A DNA stretch of 17,952 bases from Nitrospirota bacterium (GTDB taxonomy: Bacteria > Nitrospirota > UBA9217): positions 1-17,952 of the forward strand of contig DAIDTZ010000272.1 of NCBI GenBank assembly GCA_027456925.1, read 5' to 3'. Under the pieces are notes generated by a model. That model did no database searches, was not told where the DNA came from, and saw only the letters and a list, made by a program, of their open reading frames with translations. The translations under genes were made by a program, and so were the position numbers. Of the stretch, positions 6,988-12,346 are shown piece after piece. Each line of letters begins with the position of its first letter. Position 1 is the stretch's first letter.

Positions 6988-7308
6988 ATGAAAAAGTTCC
7001 TCGTATTGGCTATCTCAGTTGTGATGCTCGCTGTGGCGGGTGCGGCATATGCTGTTCCTTCCGGCAGGACGCTTGAATTTGAGCCGAAGGGAGCCGGCAA
7101 GGTCATATTTTCCGGCAAAGTCCATGCTGACAAAGGTCTCAAGTGCGCAGATTGTCATGCGTCCGGTCTCTTCAAGATGAAGAAGGGCGCTGATGCAATC
7201 ACCATGGAGGCGATGAGAGAAGGTAAGTTTTGCGGTCACTGCCACAACGGCACGAAGGCGTTCAGTGTGAAAGACGCAGCTAGCTGCGCAAAGTGCCACA
7301 CGAAGTAA
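6988..7308 (+). CDS. Periplasmic triheme c7-type cytochrome (copy A)
   Basis: A 106-residue protein with a signal peptide (cleavage after AYA, about residue 23) and three CxxCH motifs (CADCH, CGHCH, CAKCH). The layout, with VPSGRTLEFEPKGAGKV after the signal and TKAFSVKDAASCAKCH at the end, fits the c(7)-type triheme family (Cytochrome_C7, PF14522 type) found in Geobacter-like and Nitrospirota genomes. Such small proteins shuttle electrons through the periplasm between membrane quinol dehydrogenases and terminal or outer-membrane partners. The ATG at 6988 is chosen because AAGGAGGTGA lies seven bases upstream; an earlier in-frame start at 6946 would put a long tail before the signal peptide. 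It likely shares the transcript of the NapC-like gene and ends at the terminator at 7332. Confidence 0.93.
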   Translation: MKKFLVLAISVVMLAVAGAAYAVPSGRTLEFEPKGAGKVIFSGKVHADKGLKCADCHASGLFKMKKGADAITMEAMREGKFCGHCHNGTKAFSVKDAASCAKCHTK

Positions 7309-7331
7309 GAGATCATTATTATTCAGTAGAA

Positions 7332-7362
7332 CCCCTCACGGTCTTCCGTGAGGGGCTTTTTT
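7332..7362 (+). terminator. Rho-independent terminator after c7 copy A
   Basis: A perfect 10-bp stem, CCCCTCACGG (7332-7341) and CCGTGAGGGG (7346-7355), with a TCTT loop, is followed by C and six T. It ends the NapC-like/c7 operon. Confidence 0.93.
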
Positions 7363-7465
7363 ATGCATAAAAGCGTCAAAAATCAACTTCCTGCTTAAAA
7401 GTGATATAGACCGTCACCATGACGTTGGGCGTCATCTAACTGATGAAGATATATCCTTCCCCTTC

Positions 7466-7494
7466 TTGACAGGTTCTCTTTTTTCATCTAGGAT
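7466..7494 (+). promoter_or_regulatory. Predicted sigma-70 promoter of c7 copy B
   Basis: TTGACA (7466-7471) is followed after 17 bp by TAGGAT (7489-7494). The predicted start is near 7501, about 154 nt before the ATG at 7655. A small hairpin, ATGACG-TTGGG-CGTCAT (7419-7435), lies upstream and could be an operator. Confidence 0.5.
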
Positions 7495-7500
7495 TTCACT

Positions 7501-7654
7501 GAGCAGTTAATAATACAAAGCCCCTGCCGCAATGTGATCTCCTCCTGTAAAAAGACAAAACAGAGTATGGCAGCTTTGTTGATCAGCTGCTACTTCCCTG
7601 GTGATCGGGCTTATGGGAGTGAAAAATGCCTGGGGGTGAAAGGAGGTGAACGAG
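7501..7654 (+). promoter_or_regulatory. Foldable 5' leader of c7 copy B with competing stems
   Basis: CAAAGC (7516-7521) plus TGCC (7525-7528) can pair with GGCA (7569-7572) plus GCTTTG (7573-7578), leaving a CCC bulge. The same 3' arm can instead pair as GCAGC (7570-7574) with GCTGC (7586-7590). The two stems exclude each other, the usual plan of a switching leader. No known riboswitch consensus is recognised; in particular the GGCAAACC and GACGCAAAGCC boxes of GEMM riboswitches are absent. Confidence 0.35.
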
Positions 7655-7972
7655 ATGATGCACAAGCTCATTGTTGTAGCGCTGGCTATTATCGTATTTT
7701 TTGTTTCAACGGCCCCGGTGTTTGCAGTGCCCGCGGGAAAGACAGTAGAATTCTCGGGCAAAGGCGCGGGTAAAGTAGTCTTCGACGGGAAAGCCCACGC
7801 AAAAGCAAAATGCAATGAGTGTCATCCGGCCCGCTTCAAGATGAAGAGGGGCGCGCTCACGATGACCATGAAGGACATGGAGGCCGGAAAAGGCTGTGGT
7901 GCTTGCCATGATGGCGCCAAGGCGTTCGGAGTGAAAGATGCTTCGAGCTGTGGTAAATGCCATAAAAAATAA
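7655..7972 (+). CDS. Periplasmic triheme c7-type cytochrome (copy B)
   Basis: A 105-residue protein with a signal peptide (cleavage after VFA, about residue 24) and three CxxCH motifs (CNECH, CGACH, CGKCH). Mature residues match copy A closely throughout (VPAGKTVEF, KGAGKVVF, RFKMKRGA, KAFGVKDASSCGKCH), so the two genes arose by duplication. Copy B lacks two residues between its first lysine-rich stretch and heme 1. The ATG at 7655 sits eight bases after AGGAGG; an upstream GTG at 7646 lies inside that ribosome site and is rejected. Unlike copy A it has its own promoter, long leader and terminator, so the two can be set independently. Role: periplasmic electron carrier. Confidence 0.92.
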   Translation: MMHKLIVVALAIIVFFVSTAPVFAVPAGKTVEFSGKGAGKVVFDGKAHAKAKCNECHPARFKMKRGALTMTMKDMEAGKGCGACHDGAKAFGVKDASSCGKCHKK

Positions 7973-7986
7973 CCGGTCTTTATGAG

Positions 7987-8020
7987 AAAAGCCATCACTA
8001 CATTGGTGATGGCTTTTTTT
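7987..8020 (+). terminator. Rho-independent terminator after c7 copy B
   Basis: GCCATCAC (7991-7998) and GTGATGGC (8006-8013), flanked by AAAA and a run of eight T (8014-8021), form a strong intrinsic terminator 14 bp after the stop codon. The A run makes it potentially active on both strands. Confidence 0.9.
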
Positions 8021-8451
8021 TACTTTTTTTGCTGTAAAAGAGAGAAATCAATCCCTCCCGGCTGGATGGTGCTGGAAAACGCGGGAATCCGGGAGTTCCT
8101 GTATAGAAGCATCATGCAGCTCCCCGGACGGCTCTGTTTCCCTGTTGATCTTTTTTTTCATACTGGGCATCATGCCGATGTTCACTACCGCAGGAAAGAG
8201 GTTGCATCGAGTATTGTCTTATGGCCTTACTTAGTGCACCCGAAAAGTCTATCGGAGGATGCTGTCCGCTTTCAGTATATCATGGGTGCGGGAAACTTAT
8301 TCTTTACCATGCGTGTGCTATGCGAACAGATAGTGGTTCATTGATCTTGGCCGGCAGAGATATAATAGAAGATAGGAACAGAGCGAAAAAGAAACCATAA
8401 GTGTCAGCAGGGGTGCCGGGACAGCTTATGTCCCTCCGCTAAAAGGTGATT
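8021..8451. other. Gene-free stretch with a hairpin and T run
   Basis: No credible gene lies here; the one longer open frame starts inside the preceding terminator. TCCGGGAG (8088-8095) can pair with CTCCCCGGA (8120-8128, one bulged C), and eight T follow at 8151-8158. GCATCATGC occurs at 8109-8117 and 8167-8175. A small RNA ending near 8158 is possible but weakly supported. A TATAAT box at 8361-8366, with only a poor -35, may serve the next gene, and GGGACA-GCTTA-TGTCCC (8418-8434) is a perfect hairpin just ahead of that gene's ribosome site. Confidence 0.35.
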
Positions 8452-8964
8452 ATGAATTTAAAGCAATATTTTACAGAAAAGAAACCCGCTATCTTGAAGG
8501 CATGGTCTGATGCGGCTCTGGAAGTTCCCCCAGGCAGGTCTCCCGACTTTCTGAAAAAACAGAAAGCGCCTGCTGCAGACACCGGCTGCAGCCTGGCAGA
8601 GGGGATGGAGGGGCTTTTTAATGCGCTCCTTCTCGGAGTGATGCACGATGACGTCTCCCGTTTTCTGGATGACATGATGAGAATCAGAGTGGCAGGCGAT
8701 TTCACGGCAGCTGAGGCCCTGGGGTTCATTCTTGGATTGAAAAGGATTGTAAAAAAGGAACTCGGCAACGTTCCTTTCGAAGATGCACAAATGGCGGAAG
8801 AACTGGCTGTCTGGGAGTCTGTCGTTGATGACATGGCTCTGTTTGCCTTCGACGTTTATGCGAAGAGGCGTGAGAGCGTTCTTGCATTCAAGGCGAGTGA
8901 AGCAAAAAAGGAAACGTTCAGGCTTTTGAAAAAAGCCAAGTTGATCGATGATGATCAGGAATAA
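8452..8964 (+). CDS. RsbRD_N-domain protein
   Basis: A 170-residue soluble, mostly helical protein. Its first 140 residues follow the pattern of the RsbRD N-terminal sensory domain (PF14361 type): F..KK..ILKAW near the start, PDFLKKQ at about 30-36, a glycine-containing helix EGMEGLFNALL, then a DDMMRIR.AGDFTAAEALGFI segment (about 76-100). No STAS or kinase output domain is attached. Free-standing RsbRD_N proteins are, to my knowledge, often found beside respiratory gene clusters such as dsrMKJOP in sulfate reducers; the c-type cytochromes here would be a similar setting. Its function is unknown; redox or signal sensing is a guess from the globin-like fold of the domain. The ATG at 8452 follows AAAAGG by five bases. 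A hairpin at 8418-8434 sits directly ahead of the ribosome site. Confidence 0.7.
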   Translation: MNLKQYFTEKKPAILKAWSDAALEVPPGRSPDFLKKQKAPAADTGCSLAEGMEGLFNALLLGVMHDDVSRFLDDMMRIRVAGDFTAAEALGFILGLKRIVKKELGNVPFEDAQMAEELAVWESVVDDMALFAFDVYAKRRESVLAFKASEAKKETFRLLKKAKLIDDDQE

Positions 8965-8979
8965 GACGTGGCGACATCT

Positions 8980-9011
8980 ATAAAGGCTCCGCGGTTTTAC
9001 GGAGCCTTTAT
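8980..9011. terminator. Bidirectional terminator between convergent genes
   Basis: A perfect 12-bp stem (8980-8991 with 9000-9011) and an 8-base loop lie between the RsbRD_N gene (plus) and the UspA gene (minus). A-rich and T-rich stem ends on both sides suit termination in either direction. Confidence 0.8.
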
Positions 9012-9016
9012 CGTGA

Positions 9017-9490
9017 TTACGGCTCCCACGGGCCGGCAACGGGCTGCGGTTCCTTCTTGACCAGGAGAAGGGAACAGGGCATCCTGCGGATCAGATCCTC
9101 GTTGCTTCGGCCGAACAGGAAATGTTCAAGATGGCCCTCCTCATGGGCCAGCAGGACGACGAGATCGATGCGCTCGTCCTTGACAATTGAGAGTATTTCC
9201 TTCGTGGGCTCTCCCTCTTTAATGGATACTTCTATATCCATGCCTGCCTGTTTTTCTTGCGCGATCATGTTGTCCAGTTCTTTTCTCTCCCGAATCAGGA
9301 GATTCTGATAGTCCTTCTCCAGAGAGGGCATGGGCAGATTCCATCCCTCAATGCCGAAGGGATCATAGACCACATGGGTGACGTATAATTTCGCACCATA
9401 CTTATGGGCCAATGATATTCCGTAATGGACCGCTTTTTTGCTATATTTGGTCATTCTGCTCACCACAAGGATACGCTTGATGTCTTCCAT
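9017..9490 (-). CDS. UspA-family universal stress protein
   Basis: A 157-residue single-domain universal stress protein. It has the opening beta strand IKRILVVSRMTKYSKKAVHY, a central GEPTKEILSIVKDERIDLVVLLAH segment, and the closing HFLFGRSNEDLIRRMPCSLLLVK. The nucleotide-binding motif of ATP-binding family members (G-2x-G-9x-G-S/T) is degenerate: the first Gly is missing and Arg follows the last Gly instead of Ser, so it may not bind ATP in the usual way. The ATG at 9490 (MEDIKR) is chosen because an AGGAG lies about nine bases upstream and the fold starts there; an in-frame ATG at 9526 has no ribosome site. It converges on the RsbRD_N gene across a shared terminator. Confidence 0.88.
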   Translation of the reverse strand: MEDIKRILVVSRMTKYSKKAVHYGISLAHKYGAKLYVTHVVYDPFGIEGWNLPMPSLEKDYQNLLIRERKELDNMIAQEKQAGMDIEVSIKEGEPTKEILSIVKDERIDLVVLLAHEEGHLEHFLFGRSNEDLIRRMPCSLLLVKKEPQPVAGPWEP

Positions 9491-9543
9491 GATAATGGGC
9501 TCCTTTGTTTGATTCCCGATAAGCACTCATTGCTGCTGTTTAA

Positions 9544-9571
9544 AATATAGCACATTAGATGATTCAAACAA
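9544..9571 (-). promoter_or_regulatory. Predicted extended -10 promoter of the UspA gene
   Basis: On the minus strand, TGCTATATT (9552-9544) is an extended -10, preceded after 16 bp by TTGTTT (9571-9566). The predicted start is near 9537, about 47 nt before the ATG. Confidence 0.45.
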
Positions 9572-9733
9572 AGACAGACTCTGGCATGAAACAAACCGCC
9601 AATGGCCGCTCAGCTATAAGGATGATTAACGTCGTGCCGGATTTTCGAACAACAGGTAGAAGGTTAAATAACCCTCGCTTTCACCGCGAAAGAACTAATA
9701 AATACATTGAAAATGCAAAAGTGAGGCATTGGG

Positions 9734-9742
9734 TGCTATCAT
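9734..9742 (+). promoter_or_regulatory. Predicted extended -10 promoter of the MFS/GDH/GH15 cassette
   Basis: TGCTATCAT is an extended -10 with five of six matches to TATAAT and no clear -35. The predicted start near 9749 would give a leader of about 190 nt. Confidence 0.35.
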
Positions 9743-9748
9743 ATATAG

Positions 9749-9941
9749 AATAGAAGACCGCAGCCATTTCCCCGATCTTACCGTGTGGGCGATTCGTCGC
9801 CAGCCACATAGCCGGGTAGATTAGCGGGACGGAAAGACCCACTCTCGCGTCTTTGCCGCGGACCGTGCTCCGGGATCTGTGGAGGGACTAAGGGATGATG
9901 GATAATAATAGAATAGAGAAGGTATGAAGGTATAAGAATTC
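9749..9941 (+). promoter_or_regulatory. GC-rich structured leader before the MFS gene
   Basis: GGCGA-TTCG-TCGCC (9788-9801) is a perfect stem with a TTCG tetraloop. Downstream, CGG-AAAGAC (9830-9838) can pair with GTCTTT-g-CCG (9849-9858) around a 10-base loop. The rest of the 9491-9733 stretch holds the two promoters and a small palindrome, GGTTA-AA-TAACC (9662-9673), and no supported gene. I recognise no known riboswitch class. Confidence 0.35.
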
Positions 9942-11201
9942 ATGAAGTGGATTGAAACCTGGTACGTTTCATACGCTTTGCTCGGCCTGAGCGCGGCCGG
10001 GCTGCTGCCCCTTTTGCTGCCCCTCTTTGTTGGACAAACGAGTGGGGCTGCGCACATAGGTCTTGTTATGGCGGCATTCAGCCTTGGCGGGCTTACCTCG
10101 CCCCTCTGGGGAGGAATTGCCGACCGTTTCCGCCTGCACCGATGGTTGCTCAGAGGAGGTCTCGTTTGTACGGCTGTGGGAGCTGTGTTTTTTCCTTTTT
10201 CATTGTCCTTTCCTCTTCGGATCGCGCTGGCGCTTGTATCAGGCATCGGATTGGCTGCGGCCTCTACAATCGCGAACCTCTTCATTGTGGAGGTCCATCC
10301 CCGGGAAGAGTGGGACGCCCGCATTGGCTGGCTCCAGACCTTTTATGGAGGGGGGCAGGTTATCGGTCTCTTGCTCGCGGGGGTGATAGGGCAGGCGTCC
10401 TCCGATAAGGGGCTCTGGCTTGCGGGAGGGATTTCCCTTGCTGCTGTTTTCCCTGCTCTCCCCGGAACGCCTGCAACATCAGCTGTTTTTGCTTCGCATC
10501 AACCCGTTCTTTCGCACTCCGCCCATCATATTGAATGGCCTGCCGGGTCTCCCCAGCACCTTTACCATCGCCTGAGCCTCAAGGGGCTCCGGATGTTTTT
10601 CGCGGCCTTGAAAACTTCGTTCGGGCTTTTTCTGGCGGCCTGGCTGTTCAGTTTTGCGGGCAGTGCTGCGTTTTTTTCCTTCTATCCGGTTTTGATGCAA
10701 AAGGTGTATGGAGTTTTGCCGGGACGATCGTCAGCCGGGTACGCCCTGGCAGCAGGATTGGGACTGATCCTGTACGCTCCAGCGGGCAAATGGTCGGCTG
10801 CCAGGGGACCGCTGCCGATTCTTCGGGGGGCGCTGGCGCTTCGCATTATGGCTTTCCTTGCATTAACACTTTTCGCGATGGTGTCATTTACCGGGAGGGG
10901 CTTGCTTGCAATGCTGTTCTTTCTTTTTGTTGTCCTTGCCTGGTCTCTTTTGAGCGTCAGCAGCACGGCGCTGGTTGCCTCCCTGTCCCCGCAAAACGAG
11001 GGGGAGGGGCTGGGCATCTTTAACGCGGTTACGGCCTTGTCCGGAGTTATCGGAGCAGCCGTGGGAGGATGGGCGGCGAGTTCGTGGGGTTATGTTGCAA
11101 TACCGGTTATGAGTATGATAAGCGTAGCCCTGGGTTTTCTGATTATGTTGAAAATAAATTATCATCCAGAATTTCAGAAACATGAGGAGGTGCATCAATG
11201 A
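9942..11201 (+). CDS. MFS transporter
   Basis: A 419-residue integral membrane protein with about twelve hydrophobic segments. Between helices 2 and 3 it carries the major facilitator loop signature GGIADRFRLHRW (about 57-68), and the two halves are joined by a longer hydrophilic loop (about 175-215). The substrate cannot be read from the sequence; overlap with a sugar dehydrogenase gene suggests a sugar, sugar acid or related compound. The start at 9942 has only a weak AAGG 11 bases upstream; an earlier ATG at 9924 is closed by a stop after three codons. The gene ends in an ATGA overlap with the next gene, so the two are translationally coupled. Confidence 0.88.
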   Translation: MKWIETWYVSYALLGLSAAGLLPLLLPLFVGQTSGAAHIGLVMAAFSLGGLTSPLWGGIADRFRLHRWLLRGGLVCTAVGAVFFPFSLSFPLRIALALVSGIGLAAASTIANLFIVEVHPREEWDARIGWLQTFYGGGQVIGLLLAGVIGQASSDKGLWLAGGISLAAVFPALPGTPATSAVFASHQPVLSHSAHHIEWPAGSPQHLYHRLSLKGLRMFFAALKTSFGLFLAAWLFSFAGSAAFFSFYPVLMQKVYGVLPGRSSAGYALAAGLGLILYAPAGKWSAARGPLPILRGALALRIMAFLALTLFAMVSFTGRGLLAMLFFLFVVLAWSLLSVSSTALVASLSPQNEGEGLGIFNAVTALSGVIGAAVGGWAASSWGYVAIPVMSMISVALGFLIMLKINYHPEFQKHEEVHQ

Positions 11202-12304
11202 AGGCAATAGCCCTTACTCCCGGAACGAGAACGATCAGGCTGGCCGATGTTCCTGAACCAATCGTCACTGCTCCCGATGACGTGAAGGTACGCATCCTTC
11301 GTGTAGGAATCTGCGGCACCGACCGCGAAGAAGCATTGGGAGGGCGAGCCCTGGCTCCGCAAGGCCGGTCTGAGCTGGTTATCGGCCATGAGATGCTCGG
11401 GCAGGTTGTCGAAACGGGAAAATCCGTCACCCGGGTGAAGCCAGGAGAGTATGCCGTATTCACGGTGCGGCGCGGATGCGGCGAATGCCTCCCCTGCCTG
11501 ATGAACCGCTCCGATATGTGTCTTACGGGAAGATACCGCGAGCGGGGCATTTGGGGGATGGATGGGTACCAAACGGAATATGCAGTGGACAAGGAACAGT
11601 ATGTCGTTCGTGTTCCTGAGGACCTTGAACCAATCGGCGTGCTTACGGAGCCGCTCTCTGTTGCAGAGAAGGCCATTGATGAGTCGGTCCGCCTCCAGTC
11701 CGCGCGGTTGCCGGAATCTGCCGCCGCGCCCAACTGGCTGTACGGCCGGCGCTGTCTTGTGGCGGGTCTCGGCCCCATCGGACTGTTAGCCGCCCTTGCT
11801 CTTCGCCTCCGGGGCGCGGAAGTATTCGGGATCGATGTTGTTGACTCTCACAGCGCCCGTCCGCAGTGGCTGGAGCATATCAACGGCAAGTACGTCGATG
11901 GCAGGATGGTCCCTCCTGACAAGGTCGAGCGCGAGCTCGGACAGATGGATTTGATCTTTGAGGCAACAGGCGTGGCTCAACTGGAATTCAATCTCCTGGA
12001 TGCGCTCGGGAAAAACGGCGTGTATGTGCTCACGGGCATTCCCGGCGGAGACCGGCCGCTCCAGCTTGACGGCGCCGAACTCATCAGGAGGCTTGTGCTC
12101 GAGAATCAGGTCATGATCGGCAGTGTGAACGCTTCCCGCGGCCACTTTCAGATGGCCGTTGACGACCTTGTTCGTGCCCGGCTTGCCTGGGGAGATCATG
12201 TGGCTCGGCTCATATCCCATCACCGTCCCCATGCTGAATTTCAAACTGTATTAAGCAGCCACGAAGCCGACGAAATCAAGGTTGTGTTGGAATGGCGCCA
12301 ATAG
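11198..12304 (+). CDS. Zinc-dependent glucose 1-dehydrogenase-like MDR enzyme
   Basis: A 368-residue medium-chain dehydrogenase. Likely catalytic-zinc ligands are C39 (GICGTDRE) and H64/E65 (IGHEMLG). The structural-zinc lobe is C94, C97, C100 and C108. The Rossmann core has GLGPIGLLAALALRL and ends its second strand with FGIDVVD. Opening MKAIALTPGT and the EPLSVAEKA segment resemble archaeal and bacterial glucose 1-dehydrogenases (GlcDH, oxidising D-glucose to glucono-1,5-lactone with NAD(P)+). Related MDR enzymes act on other sugars or polyols, so the exact substrate is inferred. The start ATG overlaps the MFS stop (ATGA), with GAGGAGG seven bases ahead. The next gene, a glucoamylase, would supply free glucose, which supports the glucose assignment. 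Confidence 0.8.
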   Translation: MKAIALTPGTRTIRLADVPEPIVTAPDDVKVRILRVGICGTDREEALGGRALAPQGRSELVIGHEMLGQVVETGKSVTRVKPGEYAVFTVRRGCGECLPCLMNRSDMCLTGRYRERGIWGMDGYQTEYAVDKEQYVVRVPEDLEPIGVLTEPLSVAEKAIDESVRLQSARLPESAAAPNWLYGRRCLVAGLGPIGLLAALALRLRGAEVFGIDVVDSHSARPQWLEHINGKYVDGRMVPPDKVERELGQMDLIFEATGVAQLEFNLLDALGKNGVYVLTGIPGGDRPLQLDGAELIRRLVLENQVMIGSVNASRGHFQMAVDDLVRARLAWGDHVARLISHHRPHAEFQTVLSSHEADEIKVVLEWRQ

Positions 12305-12346
12305 ACCGGGACAGGTCCGTCCCACAGCCCGCGGAGGAGACCACGT

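Noticed and set aside
7309..7654. Searched for a GEMM (c-di-GMP/cGAMP) riboswitch ahead of the cytochrome genes, as known in Geobacter
   Set aside because: The two conserved core boxes are not found here, nor in the leaders at 5812-5873 and 6894-6987.
7982..8344. A 120-codon plus-strand frame after c7 copy B
   Set aside because: Its start lies inside the stem of a strong terminator and it has no ribosome site or recognisable motif.
9509..9522. A possible FNR-like site (TTGAT-N4-GATAA) upstream of the UspA gene
   Set aside because: Only one half matches the TTGAT-N4-ATCAA consensus, and it lies within the transcribed leader rather than upstream of the promoter.
9559..9753. A 64-codon plus-strand frame between the UspA and MFS genes
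   Set aside because: It overlaps the predicted promoters of both flanking genes and has no ribosome site.
9827..9840. A GGACGGAAAGACCC word resembling a conserved 23S rRNA stretch and, loosely, the GEMM riboswitch core
   Set aside because: The surrounding bases match neither 23S rRNA nor the GGCAAACC / GACGCAAAGCC order of GEMM, so the likeness is judged to be chance.
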